Shown here: positions 48,586 through 58,366 of the stretch, piece by piece
How positions within the stretch are numbered: the first letter of the stretch is position 1
Layout of the letters: the number at the start of each line of letters is the position of its first letter
NCBI RefSeq assembly: GCF_001458315.1
Contig: NZ_CYRX01000030.1
Location: 1 to 64,000 of the forward strand
From: Thalassobacter stenotrophicus
Lineage (GTDB): Bacteria > Pseudomonadota > Alphaproteobacteria > Rhodobacterales > Rhodobacteraceae
Length of the DNA stretch: 64,000 nt
Reading direction: 5' to 3'
Translations under genes and position numbers: made by a program
Notes under the pieces: model-generated
What the model was told of the DNA's origin: nothing
Database searches by the model: none
What the model saw: the letters and a program-made list of their open reading frames with translations, nothing else

Positions 48586-50931
48586 CTAGATACGAACGCC
48601 GCGAAGGCGCAGCGAATTGAGCACCACCGAGATTGACGACGCGCTCATGGCGAAGGCAGCAAACATCGGACTGATGAGGATGCCAAAGAAGGGAAACAGA
48701 ACTCCCGCCGCGACCGGCACGCCGGAGGCGTTGTAGATCAGCGCGAAGAACAGGTTCTGGCGGATGTTGCGCATAGTGGCCCGGGCGAGCCGCCGCGCAC
48801 GCACGATACCGTCGAGGTTGCCCTTGACCAGCGTGATGCCCGCGCTTTCGATGGCCACATCGGCGCCAGTGCCCATGGCGATGCCGACATCGGCTTGTGC
48901 CAAGGCCGGCGCGTCGTTGACGCCATCCCCGGCCATCGCGACCCTGTGACCCGCCTCTTGCAATTCACGGATGATCCGCGCCTTGTCCTCCGGCAGCACG
49001 TCGGCCCGGATCTCATCGATGCCGAGCCGTGCGCCGATGGCGTTGGCAGTGCGTTCGTTGTCTCCGGTCGCCATGATGACGCGGAACCCCAGTTCATGCA
49101 GGTCCTTGATGGCCGCAGGTGTGCTCTTCTTCACCGGATCGGCGACAGCGACAAGACCTGCAATGTCGCCATCCAGCACCACGAACATTACCGTCTCACC
49201 TTCGTCGCGGCGGGCATTGGCCTTGGCGGTCAACGCGCCTGCCTCGAGCCCTAGTTCGCGGATCATCGCCAGATTGCCGAGCGCCACCGCTTTGCCGCCC
49301 ACAACACCCTTGACGCCCTTGCCAGTGATCGCCTCGAAGTCCCGAGCATTGTCCATTTTGACATCTCGCTCCTCCGCACCCCTGACGATCGCTTCGGCCA
49401 AGGGGTGCTCCGATCCGCGCTCAAGCGATGCGGCGAGACGCAAGACCTCGGCTTCGTCGTGGCCGGGTTGCGGGAGTACGTCGACAAGCCGCGGCTTGCC
49501 TTCGGTCAACGTGCCGGTCTTGTCGACGATCAGGGTATCGACTTTCTCGAACCGCTCCAGCGCCTCGGCGTTCTTGATTAGGACCCCTGCCTGAGCGCCC
49601 CGTCCTGTCGCCGTCATGATCGACATCGGTGTCGCCAGGCCAAGCGCACAAGGACAAGCGATGATCAGAACCGCCACTGCCGAAATCAATGCGTAGGAAA
49701 GCGCAGGCGCGGGCCCCCAGATCGCCCAGGCGATGAAGGACAGGACCGCGATACCGATGACGGCCGGAACGAAATATCCCGCCACCTTGTCGGCATATTT
49801 CTGGATCGGGGCGCGCGAGCGCTGCGCGTTCGACACCATCTCGACAATTTGAGCCAGCATCGTGTCGGACCCGACACGCGTCGCCTCCATCACCAGACTG
49901 CCAGTGCCGTTGATCGTCGCACCAGTTACCGGGTCGCCTTCGGTCTTCTCGACCGGCACAGGTTCACCGGAGATCATGCTTTCGTCGATCGAGGACCGGC
50001 CGTCCAGAACCACGCCATCGACAGGAACCTTGTCACCGGGCCGTACGCGCAGCCGGTCGCCGACCTGTACGTCCTCCAGCGGGATCTCCTCTTCGGAGCC
50101 ATCGTCCCGCATGACCCGCGCGGTCTTGGCGGCCATATCGAGTAGCGCACGGATCGCCTTGCCGGTTCCTTCACGTGCGCGCAATTCCATCACCTGACCG
50201 AGCAGCACGAGCGTCACGATCACCGCCGCCGCCTCGAAGTAGACGCCGACATGGCCTTCGGAGTCTCGGAACCCATCAGGGAATATGTCCGGTGCGAGAA
50301 CGGCAACGACGCTGAAGAGCCAGGCGGCAAGAACGCCCATGCCGATCAGGGAGAACATGTTGAGGTTCAATGTGCGGAACGAAATCCATCCGCGTTCCAG
50401 AAACGGCCAGCCGCACCACAAGACCACTGGCGTTGCCAGGATCAATTCGATCCATTGTGTGGTGCCTTCGCCAAAAAAAGTCCGGACTGCGGGGAAACCG
50501 ACGAATGGCCCCATCGTGAGGACAAGGAGCGGGATCGTCAGGACTGTGCCGACCCAGAACCGCCGTGTGAAATCCACCAGTTCGGGATTTGGACCTTCAT
50601 CGCCCGGCACACCGGATTCCAGTTCCAACCCCATGCCACAGATCGGGCACGCGCCCGGATCAGGCTGCCGCACCTGAGGGTGCATCGGGCAAGTGTAAAT
50701 GGGACCATCATGCCCTTGGGGAACCAGATCATATCGTCCATCCGCCGGCGCGGCACCTGCTTGGTGGTCGTGATGATCATGTGCTGAATGGACCTCGAGC
50801 TCCGATTCCGGCACGAGATGCATCCCGCATTTCGGACAATTGCCGGGCTCAACCTGCCGCACCTCAGGGTGCATTGGGCAAACGAATACCGAAGAAGCTG
50901 CTGTGGTTTCAGAACTGTCGGGGGTGCTCAT
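48586..50931 (-). CDS. Copper P-type ATPase with CPMHP metal-binding domains
   Basis: A 781-residue P1B ATPase. The N-terminus carries two heavy-metal-binding modules of the CPMHPEV...CPKCGM type (residues 18-39 and 81-102) instead of GMxCxxC domains, with a His patch between them (HDHHDHQ). The body has [10 protein letters not shown] in the transport helix, [11 protein letters not shown] for phosphorylation, and the [10 protein letters not shown] hinge. This subgroup includes SilP- and CopA-like exporters of plasmid copper/silver islands. ATG 50931 follows GGAAAGGACCGCAAA. It is distinct from the second ATPase at 59485. Confidence 0.9.
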   Translation of the reverse strand: MSTPDSSETTAASSVFVCPMHPEVRQVEPGNCPKCGMHLVPESELEVHSAHDHHDHQAGAAPADGRYDLVPQGHDGPIYTCPMHPQVRQPDPGACPICGMGLELESGVPGDEGPNPELVDFTRRFWVGTVLTIPLLVLTMGPFVGFPAVRTFFGEGTTQWIELILATPVVLWCGWPFLERGWISFRTLNLNMFSLIGMGVLAAWLFSVVAVLAPDIFPDGFRDSEGHVGVYFEAAAVIVTLVLLGQVMELRAREGTGKAIRALLDMAAKTARVMRDDGSEEEIPLEDVQVGDRLRVRPGDKVPVDGVVLDGRSSIDESMISGEPVPVEKTEGDPVTGATINGTGSLVMEATRVGSDTMLAQIVEMVSNAQRSRAPIQKYADKVAGYFVPAVIGIAVLSFIAWAIWGPAPALSYALISAVAVLIIACPCALGLATPMSIMTATGRGAQAGVLIKNAEALERFEKVDTLIVDKTGTLTEGKPRLVDVLPQPGHDEAEVLRLAASLERGSEHPLAEAIVRGAEERDVKMDNARDFEAITGKGVKGVVGGKAVALGNLAMIRELGLEAGALTAKANARRDEGETVMFVVLDGDIAGLVAVADPVKKSTPAAIKDLHELGFRVIMATGDNERTANAIGARLGIDEIRADVLPEDKARIIRELQEAGHRVAMAGDGVNDAPALAQADVGIAMGTGADVAIESAGITLVKGNLDGIVRARRLARATMRNIRQNLFFALIYNASGVPVAAGVLFPFFGILISPMFAAFAMSASSISVVLNSLRLRGVRI

Positions 50932-51009
50932 TTTGCGGTCCTTTCCGAGAATGCTTCTCTTGCCTAAGGCTTCCATCCACAGGAGGGTCAAGAGAGATCA
51001 GTATGGTGA

Positions 51010-51930
51010 TTACATTGCGGATCTGCGGGGTGGCGCTGTCCGGCCCCGTTCCCGTCGGGCGAGCACGATCAACGCCAGCCCGACCAACACCATCGGCATG
51101 GAGAGCAACTGGCCCATCGTCAAACCCCACTCACCAAAATGGAGCGCATGGCCAATCGGGTTGTCCGCCGTCACAAACTGTTGGTCCGGTTGCCGGAACA
51201 TCTCGACGAAACTTCGGGCAAGACCATAGCCGGTCAGAAACACGCCAGCCAAGGCACCGGGCATTTTCAGCCAGCCCCGGCCCCAAGCGAGATAAATGAG
51301 CAGCATTCCAAGAATGAGCCCCTCCAATAGCGCCTCGTACAGCTGGGACGGGTGTCGGGCGCAGAGGCCGCTAATCCCTGGGCAGGCCTGCGCGACTTCG
51401 CCGGGAAAGATCACCGCCCAGGGAACGTCCGTCGGCCGCCCCCACAGCTCGTTGTTGGTGAAGTTCGCCAGCCTCCCAAGAAACAAGCCTGGTGGTGTTG
51501 TCAAAGCCAGCAAGTCGCCAGTGCTGAGCAATGACGCGTTTTGTCGAAGGCAGAACAACAAGGCCGCGATGACAACGCCCGCGAAGCCCCCGTGGAAAGA
51601 CATGCCGCCTTGCCAGACCATCAGAATCTCCAAGGGATTGGCGAGATAATATGCGGGCTGGTAGAACAGTACAAAGCCCAGGCGACCACCAGCAATCACG
51701 CCGATGATGATCCACGTCAGAAGATCTTCGATCTGCGTCCGGTCAAGCGGCGGTCCAACTGATGTCCAGAGCGCGGGACGGCTTATGGCACTCAAACAAA
51801 TGCGCCAGCCAATCAGGATACCGAAGATATAGGCTAGCGCGTACCAGCGGAGTGCGAATGTGACCCCCCCGATGTCGAAGGAGAAGAGGTCGGTTCCAAT
51901 ATCCGGAAATGGCAATCCCGCTGGCAGCAC
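51010..51930 (-). CDS. lgt: Prolipoprotein diacylglyceryl transferase
   Basis: A 306-residue membrane enzyme that adds the diacylglyceryl group to the lipobox Cys of lipoproteins. The Lgt signature is seen as [20 protein letters not shown], preceded by [13 protein letters not shown], and followed by [13 protein letters not shown] with the essential His/Arg. Length and order are normal. Extra lgt copies often travel with copper islands of Rhodobacteraceae and other proteobacteria, presumably to process island lipoproteins. Confidence 0.93.
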   Translation of the reverse strand: MLPAGLPFPDIGTDLFSFDIGGVTFALRWYALAYIFGILIGWRICLSAISRPALWTSVGPPLDRTQIEDLLTWIIIGVIAGGRLGFVLFYQPAYYLANPLEILMVWQGGMSFHGGFAGVVIAALLFCLRQNASLLSTGDLLALTTPPGLFLGRLANFTNNELWGRPTDVPWAVIFPGEVAQACPGISGLCARHPSQLYEALLEGLILGMLLIYLAWGRGWLKMPGALAGVFLTGYGLARSFVEMFRQPDQQFVTADNPIGHALHFGEWGLTMGQLLSMPMVLVGLALIVLARRERGRTAPPRRSAM

Positions 51931-52035
51931 TGGGTCAGTTCCTCATCAGGAATTTACGTGGGGATTAGATGGCATTAATCGAGCACCGCCAATGGCGCTG
52001 GCTCTGCGACAGGGCATCCAACGCCCATCCCGCAA

Positions 52036-52422
52036 TCACGCGGTGTCGAGGGCGTCCCGCAGGAGATCGCGGACTTCGCCGGCGACCGCGTCCAGGTCTT
52101 GGTTCTGCACCGCCTGCATCGAAGCGACAGGATCGACCGCGCTGACCTCGGTGTCGCCGTCCACTTGCCGCAGGATAACATTGCAGGGAAGCATCGCACC
52201 GATGCGAGGCTCGATCTCGATGGCTTTGTGCGCCATGCCCGGATTACAGGCCCCCAAGATGCGGTAAGGCGGCATGTCCGCATCAAGTTTCTTTTTCATC
52301 GTCGCTTTGACGTCAATCTCAGTCAAAACGCCGAAGCCCTTGTCTGCCAAAGCATCCCGAACACGCATCTCTGCGTCATCGATTTTGGTGTCTTTCAGGA
52401 CGCGATCATAGGTATAGGCCAT
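52036..52422 (-). CDS. DUF302 family protein
   Basis: A 128-residue DUF302 protein: helix pair VRDALADKGFGVLTEIDVKATMKKKL, then PYRILGACNPGMAHKAIEIEPRIGAMLPCNV, the conserved core with two Cys. ATG 52422 has GAAAGGAAAATTCCC upstream. DUF302 proteins occur frequently beside copper or sulphur-redox genes and may act in thiol or metal handling, but no activity is established. Confidence 0.88.
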   Translation of the reverse strand: MAYTYDRVLKDTKIDDAEMRVRDALADKGFGVLTEIDVKATMKKKLDADMPPYRILGACNPGMAHKAIEIEPRIGAMLPCNVILRQVDGDTEVSAVDPVASMQAVQNQDLDAVAGEVRDLLRDALDTA

Positions 52423-52563
52423 GGGAATTTTCCTTTCAGTGTCTCTATTTGTTGGCATACCGAGGCTAAACGGTTCAGGTCGCGGTTCGGTTCAATGTCC
52501 CGACCGCGAATGGTTTTGGCGTTGTGAGGACGGGTGCCGGAAAATAAACCGGCACCCATTGGC

Positions 52564-52914
52564 TCAGTTGTCCTGCATCATGGAGCCGTTGCCCATGCCC
52601 TGACCGTTGCCGGGCCGCGCAGGCGCATCTGCCATATTCGACCGCATCATCTGCATCCGCTCCATCCTATCGGCAGGAGCGGCCATCTCTTCCGGCGTCA
52701 CCGCGCCGTCGCCATCGGCATCGAGGTGTTGGAAACGATCCACCATCATTCCGCCCATGTTCGCCATCATGCCCGGACCACCGTTCTGCATCATGCCTGC
52801 CCCACCTTGGGCACCAAGCTGCCCACCGTGCCCATGGTTGGCATCCGCGAAGGCCGCGCCACCAAAGGCGGTTGCAGCCAGGGTCATTGCAGCGAGTAAA
52901 GTGTTGCGTTTCAT
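52564..52914 (-). CDS. Exported Met-rich EF-hand protein
   Basis: A 116-residue protein with a signal peptide (LLAAMTLAATAFGGAAFA) and a low-complexity Gly/Met region (GGAGMMQNGGPGMMANMGGMM), followed by one EF-hand loop (DADGDGAVTPEE). Met clusters bind Cu(I) in periplasmic copper proteins; the EF-hand would bind calcium. A periplasmic copper-buffering role is plausible from composition and location. ATG 52914 is chosen for the signal peptide. Confidence 0.75.
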   Translation of the reverse strand: MKRNTLLAAMTLAATAFGGAAFADANHGHGGQLGAQGGAGMMQNGGPGMMANMGGMMVDRFQHLDADGDGAVTPEEMAAPADRMERMQMMRSNMADAPARPGNGQGMGNGSMMQDN

Positions 52915-53221
52915 TTCGATCACCTCGTGTCAGTGTTGCGATACCCACTATATGGGATGCACCTGCAGATGCGGAATAACACGCGAGCCGGTGTTTTGTA
53001 TCGCGAGGTCACAAAGGCGGGGTCTGTTACAAACTGCGACAAATCAATTCGGGGCGAACGCTCCTCTTCATCTAAGACATGCGATATCCAGAGAAAAACC
53101 TGTCGAGGAGTCGTGTACCAACTGACACCGAAACCATGTTTCGGTGGAAGTGAAATTCGGAAGAGTTGGTGTCGAGAGTGGCAGAGGCCCTGATGTTCCC
53201 GAAAATTCAGTCATTCAACCC
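52915..53221. other. Divergent intergenic region with a strong hairpin
   Basis: This 307-base gap lies between the EF-hand gene (minus) and a lipoprotein gene (plus). A 9-base-pair hairpin at 53126-53146 (CACCGAAAC, CAT loop, GTTTCGGTG) lies 75 bases before the lipoprotein start. No gene, and no obvious CueR-type site, is seen. Confidence 0.5.
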
Positions 53222-53869
53222 ATGGCAGGAGGCTGCAAGTTGCTCTTTTTGAACCGCATTTTCTTGGTGCTTGCCTTGGTGATTTTGGCGGGGTGCGGTG
53301 CAGGAAACGACATGCGCCCTGATGCTTCAGCCGAAGTCATCAGTAGTGCATCCTACAGTCACGACGGACCGGCCGCGTTGACGCTGTACACTATGATCAA
53401 TAACAGGTCCGGGGCGGGTGCGCATACCAGCGTCATGATCAATGGGTCGCAGCGCGTTATCTTCGATCCGGCAGGAACGGTCCGGCTGAGCGCGGTACCG
53501 GAACGGGGAGATGTGCTTTATGGCATTACTCCACAAGTGGCCGATTTTTACGCACGGGCTCATGCACGGGAGACCTACCATGTCGTCATACAAGAGATCG
53601 ATGTGTCCCCCGAAGTCGCGGAGCGCGCCTTGCAACTTGCATTGGCAAACGGTCCGGCTGCTTCAGGCTTTTGTAGCGTCAGTACTTCTGCGATCCTAAG
53701 GCAATTACCAGGATTTGAATCCATTGGACGCACATTTTTTCCAAAGCGCCTGATGGCGGATTTTGGCAAGTTGCCGGGCGTGCGAACCACAAAGCTGTTC
53801 GAGAACGATGAGGACGACAAATCCGTAGCGATCGCACAGTTCGAAAATTCACTTGCGACGCGGCCTTGA
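53222..53869 (+). CDS. Lipoprotein of unknown function
   Basis: A 215-residue protein. ATG 53222 starts a lipoprotein signal (LLFLNRIFLVLALVILAGCG; lipobox LAGC). The mature chain has LYTMINNRSGAGAHTSVMINGSQRVIF, a His in an acyl-hydrolase-like setting, then ANGPAASGFCSVSTSAIL with a Cys. Comparable proteins are found beside L,D-transpeptidases in Rhodobacterales; a cell-wall link is possible. No catalytic assignment is made. Confidence 0.7.
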   Translation: MAGGCKLLFLNRIFLVLALVILAGCGAGNDMRPDASAEVISSASYSHDGPAALTLYTMINNRSGAGAHTSVMINGSQRVIFDPAGTVRLSAVPERGDVLYGITPQVADFYARAHARETYHVVIQEIDVSPEVAERALQLALANGPAASGFCSVSTSAILRQLPGFESIGRTFFPKRLMADFGKLPGVRTTKLFENDEDDKSVAIAQFENSLATRP

Positions 53870-53956
53870 GTGTTCGTCCAACAATTCGTTGCAAGTTGTC
53901 CCTGCACGACGCGGTACTCGGCGTGTGAGCCAAAGATTCTCTGTCCTACGAATAGG

Positions 53957-54622
53957 TCAGCTTCGAGCGGTAACGCTGTCTTCGGCCGAGTAAAGGAACG
54001 CCGTCGATCCGACAGCGACATTCGGATAGAGATCATTGATATGGGCCATCACCATGCGCACGCATCCCGAACTGGCCCGGCCGCCAATGCTGCGAGGGCT
54101 CGGCGTTCCGTGAATTCGAAGGTACGTATCCCGATCTCCGACGAATAGATACAAAGCCCTGCTGCCCAAGGCATTGTTGGGGCCGGGCTCCATACCGTCG
54201 GCAAACCGCTCGTAAGCCTCCGGATCGCGTTCGATCATTGACTGTGTTGGCGTCCAGTGCGGCCATTCGACCTTTCGGCGGATCGTATAGGTGCCGGGTT
54301 CATAGAGATCGCCCTTGGCAATCGCGACCCCGTAGCGCATCGCGGTGCCATCTTCCTCGATATGGTACAGATAGCGCGCGATCGCATCGACGTGAATGTC
54401 ACCCGGGCGCAAACCGTCATTCGCCAAAACGCGTTGCGGCAGCAGCCTGGGATGCAGCCCCCATGGGTTGGTTGTTGCCGGGTCATAGTTGGCGGGCGTG
54501 ACCTGCGCATCCCAAGCTGCTTTTTCGGCTGTTGTCGGCCAGGTCTTAGCGAATGCTGGCGAACTCAGAGAAGCTGAAAACAGCGAGCCGGAAAGTGCAA
54601 GGAAGTGTCGTCTTGTAACCAT
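53957..54622 (-). CDS. L,D-transpeptidase (YkuD family)
   Basis: A 221-residue exported enzyme. A Tat-like signal (TRRHFLALSGSLFSASL) precedes the YkuD domain, with RIHGTPSPRSIG and the catalytic Cys in SSGCVRM. L,D-transpeptidases make 3-3 peptidoglycan cross-links or attach proteins to the wall. A second one lies at 56679. It is separated from dsbB by 42 bases on the same strand. Confidence 0.92.
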   Translation of the reverse strand: MVTRRHFLALSGSLFSASLSSPAFAKTWPTTAEKAAWDAQVTPANYDPATTNPWGLHPRLLPQRVLANDGLRPGDIHVDAIARYLYHIEEDGTAMRYGVAIAKGDLYEPGTYTIRRKVEWPHWTPTQSMIERDPEAYERFADGMEPGPNNALGSRALYLFVGDRDTYLRIHGTPSPRSIGGRASSGCVRMVMAHINDLYPNVAVGSTAFLYSAEDSVTARS

Positions 54623-54664
54623 GAAGCGAAGCCCTTTGTTTGTTTTCGATGAATGCGAGACGAT

Positions 54665-55177
54665 TCAAGAAACGTCCGCGACCCCATGCCATCGACCCTT
54701 TTGATGTCTTGCGATCGCGACCAACCAGAGGCAAGCAAGGACACCGCTTAGGATCGCGTTCCAACTCGCCATGGACAACGTCAGAAATTCCCAGACAACC
54801 TCATTGCACAGAACAAGAGTGGACGCATTTGAACTCGCAGAGGGCAGCAATTCCGATACCGACATTTGGGAAACATCGAGGCCGGATCCCGTGCAAGAAG
54901 TCGGTCCCTCCCACCAGCCGCGCTCGACACCGGTATGAAACATTCCCAACGCGGATGTGCTGAGTGCCGACAGGGCACCGATTATCAGGATTGGCAAAAT
55001 CGGCAGAGCAAAGAGCAACAGAGCGCCCATTCCAATGGCGATTGCGTGTGGGTAGCGTTGCCAGATGCACATTGCGCACGGCGCGTACCCAAGAGCCTGG
55101 AAAACGAAGGCCCCTAACAGCAAGGCGGCTGATCCTGCCGCCGCAGTCATGCCGAGAGATTTTGGTGTCAGGGTCAA
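54665..55177 (-). CDS. dsbB: DsbB-like disulphide-bond oxidoreductase
   Basis: A 170-residue membrane protein with four helices. The first periplasmic Cys pair is CAMC (34 and 37) in PCAMCIWQRYPH, a DsbB hallmark, and the second is Cys95 and Cys124. DsbB passes electrons from DsbA to quinone. Together with the DsbA-like protein at 62391 it can support disulphide formation under copper stress. Confidence 0.88.
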   Translation of the reverse strand: MTLTPKSLGMTAAAGSAALLLGAFVFQALGYAPCAMCIWQRYPHAIAIGMGALLLFALPILPILIIGALSALSTSALGMFHTGVERGWWEGPTSCTGSGLDVSQMSVSELLPSASSNASTLVLCNEVVWEFLTLSMASWNAILSGVLACLWLVAIARHQKGRWHGVADVS

Positions 55178-55290
55178 TGAACGCTCCCGTTGGCAATCGA
55201 TGGACCTGTTTCTCGCTTGTCAGGTTACGTAGACGGCAAAAGGCCTGTTATCATTCAGAGATTTGTAACGGTATGTATCCGTCTCGACCC

Positions 55291-56595
55291 TCAGCCGACT
55301 CTGATCCACGTTGCCATACCGTCGGCTTGGTGGCTCAACATGTGGCAATGCAGCATCCAGGATCCCGGATTGTCCAGGACGACGAGAATATCCCGCGTCT
55401 CGCCGATATCCAGGAAGGTCGAGTCCCGGTATGGACCGGCTTCCCCCGCCGCATCGAGTTCCCAGAAATGGTGGCCATGCAGATGCATGACGTGTGGAAA
55501 CCCGGTTTCGTTGCGGATTGAAATGCGCACGGTCGTCCCCTGCGCGACGGATAGGAAAGGGGTTCGAGGCAGTCCAGATACGTCATTGAGCGCCCATGTT
55601 CCAGTGCCGTTATGGGACGCGCTTCCCGCACCTCCCTGGAGCACCAGCTCCGCGGTTTGGCCGGGGTCTTGCGGGGCGGGCATTCGGTTGGCGGGCAACG
55701 CGGTGATGGGCACTTTCGCAGGGTCACGAGAGCCGGAAACAGCGATTTCGCCAAGGCTCAACGTCCACTCTCCAAAGCTGTCGTCGAATCTAATAGGCCC
55801 GGTCGCATCACCAATCACATCGCATCTTTGCCCCGGAGCTAGGAGGATGGGTTCGAGTGTCTGTGGCTGCGCCAGGGGCATACCATCCAGTGCAACGATC
55901 TTGCCTGCCAGACCGTCCAGCCCGACACGGTAAACCCTGTCGATAGAGGGATTTATCAGGCGCAAACGCAGGCGGTCGCCTTGTCTCACATTCTTGCTGG
56001 TTCCATTGGAAACAAGCGCCGTGACCGTATTGCCGATACGGCCCTCGGTCGCGAAATGAGCCGGGTTGAACCCTTCGTCGTACTGTCCGGACTGATCCAA
56101 CAAGACATCGAAGAACTGAACAACAATGTCATGGTCGACAGCCGGCGCATTTTGCTCCTCGACGATGAAGGCGCCGAAAAGGCCGCGGCTGACCTGATCG
56201 TAAGACAGGTAATGCGAGTGATACCAATACGTGCCGGCATCCGGGACGCCGAATTGATAACGATACGTGTCGCCCGGAATGACCACATCCTGAGTGAGAA
56301 CGTTGACACCATCCATCCGATTTGGAACCCGCAACCCATGCCAGTGAACAAGAGCGCCCTCCTCCAATCGGTTATCGAGGGTAATGCGGGCGGTTTGTCC
56401 TTGTCGCATTCTGACTTCTGGGCCCGGCAGACCACCGTTGAAGCCCAACATCGACACGTCGTACCCAGCAAGGCGCGCCTTGATCGATTGGGGCGCGAGG
56501 ATCAACTCGCGTGTCGCTGCTGGCAAGCGGGTACCAGCCAGCGCAACGGTCATCCCGCCAAGGAAAGACCTCCGGCTCAAAGACAATTCCGTCAC
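55291..56595 (-). CDS. Multicopper oxidase (CueO/CopA-like)
   Basis: A 434-residue periplasmic oxidase exported by Tat (LSRRSFLGG). The four copper motifs are complete: HWHG, WYHSH, HVMHLHGH and HCHMLSHQADGM, with the type 1 copper Cys in the last. It probably oxidises Cu(I) to less toxic Cu(II). The chain lacks the long Met-rich insert of CueO. A second, partial oxidase lies at the window end. Confidence 0.93.
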   Translation of the reverse strand: MTELSLSRRSFLGGMTVALAGTRLPAATRELILAPQSIKARLAGYDVSMLGFNGGLPGPEVRMRQGQTARITLDNRLEEGALVHWHGLRVPNRMDGVNVLTQDVVIPGDTYRYQFGVPDAGTYWYHSHYLSYDQVSRGLFGAFIVEEQNAPAVDHDIVVQFFDVLLDQSGQYDEGFNPAHFATEGRIGNTVTALVSNGTSKNVRQGDRLRLRLINPSIDRVYRVGLDGLAGKIVALDGMPLAQPQTLEPILLAPGQRCDVIGDATGPIRFDDSFGEWTLSLGEIAVSGSRDPAKVPITALPANRMPAPQDPGQTAELVLQGGAGSASHNGTGTWALNDVSGLPRTPFLSVAQGTTVRISIRNETGFPHVMHLHGHHFWELDAAGEAGPYRDSTFLDIGETRDILVVLDNPGSWMLHCHMLSHQADGMATWIRVG

Positions 56596-56678
56596 CTCAT
56601 GAATGATGGACTGGCTTTCGCCAACTGCCGCACTTGTGCCATTTCCGGAAGAGGAACTTCAAGGCGACAGAACGCTCC

Positions 56679-57260
56679 TCACGCCGTTGTCACTTTGGGA
56701 TACAGGAAGACGCGGGCGCCAATTTCTACGCGATCATACAAATCTTTTACGTGTTCATTCGTCAACCGCGCGCATCCATTCGACACGGCCGATCCAATGG
56801 TTTCCGGAGCGTTGGTTCCATGAATACGAAGATAGGTATCGCGTCCCTCATCATCATAGAGATACAGCGCGCGGGCCCCGAGCGGGTTGTTTGGCCCGCC
56901 TTTCAGCCCATCCTTGTACTTCGCGTATTTGCGTGGCTCGCGCCGGATCATGGCGTTCGTTGGCCGCCACCATGGCCATTTGGCCTTGCGCGCTACCGTG
57001 AACTCTCCGGGTTCGTACAAACCTTTGCGCCCTACCCCGACCCCGTAGCGGATCGCCATCCCGTCCTCGAGCATGAAATAAAGGAAAAAATCGTCGGGAA
57101 CGACGTGGACATCGTCTTTAACCCAGTCACCACGACGGGTGTTTACCAATTGCGGTTCGAACCGTTCGGGCAATTTGACTTTGTGGGCCCAGGCAATTGT
57201 GGGCAGAAAGCAACCCATCGCTCCGGCACAAATCAATTCTCGTCTCGTGAAATTCTGCAT
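56679..57260 (-). CDS. Second L,D-transpeptidase (YkuD family)
   Basis: A 193-residue exported enzyme starting at ATG 57260, where the signal (FTRRELICAGAMGCFLP) begins. The YkuD core has YLRIHGTNAPETIG and the catalytic Cys in SNGCARL. It is clearly related to the enzyme at 53957 (both have GPNNxLGxRALYL and YxPGxxTxxxKxxWPxW) and is probably a paralogue by duplication. Confidence 0.92.
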   Translation of the reverse strand: MQNFTRRELICAGAMGCFLPTIAWAHKVKLPERFEPQLVNTRRGDWVKDDVHVVPDDFFLYFMLEDGMAIRYGVGVGRKGLYEPGEFTVARKAKWPWWRPTNAMIRREPRKYAKYKDGLKGGPNNPLGARALYLYDDEGRDTYLRIHGTNAPETIGSAVSNGCARLTNEHVKDLYDRVEIGARVFLYPKVTTA

Positions 57261-57439
57261 GGCGCGATCTCCTCGGACCCATGAAAATTCAGTGCGCGTC
57301 AGGGGCAAAGAAAAGAAGCCGTGAACCGGGGCAAACGACGCGCCTTTGTTGCCTTGAAACTACGAAAATTCGCGCTTTTGGAACTCTCCAGCGCTGGAAT
57401 GTTGTTGTTTTACAGAGAACTGCAAGGAGGTGACTGGAA

Positions 57440-58366
57440 ATGCACTACTCACGGTTCTTTATGATGATCGGAACATCGACCGTGGTCATGTTCGTTCTGA
57501 TGTACCTGAACACCTATCTTTGGGGCCATATCTTCTTTTCGGAGACACGCCTTTACATGGCCATCCTGATGGGGGCGACCATGGCCGTGATCATGTTGGC
57601 GTACATGTTGTCCATGTATCAGAACACCAAAGCCAACATCGCGATCTTCGGGGGCGCCATACTTGTCTTTGCGGCAAGCCTCTGGCTGGTACGCGGGCAA
57701 TTTACGGTGCAGGACAGGTCCTACATGCGCGCCATGATCCCGCACCACTCGATCGCCATCATGACGTCGACTCGTGCCGAGATCACCGACCCGCGCGTCC
57801 GGGGGCTCGCAGACGACATTATCTATGCGCAGGACAAGGAAATCGCCGAAATGCGCTACCTCATTGCTGACATTGGCGCAAACGGTGAGGCATCGGCCAC
57901 GCCGACCGGAACGCCGGTACAGGTCGTGGATGCGCAACAGGCGCTTCAAACGGAGGTCGTGTCAAAAATCGATCCCGAGTTTCTGACGGAAGACGAAATC
58001 GCAGCGGTGTTCCCGAATGGTGGAGACTGCCGATTTGCCTACACCTCGGACAGTCCAGCCGTGCTGGTGACCGGTGAGACCGGCGAAGGGACTGGGGCCG
58101 CGATGAAGATCAGCGGTGACCTGGTGCGCCTGGATGCGCAGGGCGAAAATGCGTTTTCTCAAGGCCCGCTATCGGCCGAGATCGTAGAGACAGACGGTGA
58201 CCTGACCGATCTGATCGTCAGCGCGGAACCGACTACGAAGCCGGGTTCCGTGGTCAATTCACCTGCGCCGGATAAGGAGGAAAGCATATGCCCCGGGACA
58301 CAGACAGTAAATCCGCGCAGCTTTATCGCATGGTCATGCCGGGCCATGTCTGCCCCTACGGTCTGA
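57440..58366 (+). CDS. Membrane-anchored DUF305 protein
   Basis: A 308-residue protein. Three membrane helices (TSTVVMFVLMYLNTYLW, MAVIMLAYMLSMY and ANIAIFGGAILVFAASLWL) precede a DUF305 segment with the metal-binding-like MIPHHSIAIMTS and YAQDKEIAEM. The C-terminal 130 residues resemble a separate beta domain. The ribosome site AAGGAGGTGACTGGAA is excellent. The frame overlaps the next gene by 79 bases; the last 25 residues look unrelated to the rest, so a recent loss of an earlier stop or a frameshift is possible. Confidence 0.8.
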   Translation: MHYSRFFMMIGTSTVVMFVLMYLNTYLWGHIFFSETRLYMAILMGATMAVIMLAYMLSMYQNTKANIAIFGGAILVFAASLWLVRGQFTVQDRSYMRAMIPHHSIAIMTSTRAEITDPRVRGLADDIIYAQDKEIAEMRYLIADIGANGEASATPTGTPVQVVDAQQALQTEVVSKIDPEFLTEDEIAAVFPNGGDCRFAYTSDSPAVLVTGETGEGTGAAMKISGDLVRLDAQGENAFSQGPLSAEIVETDGDLTDLIVSAEPTTKPGSVVNSPAPDKEESICPGTQTVNPRSFIAWSCRAMSAPTV

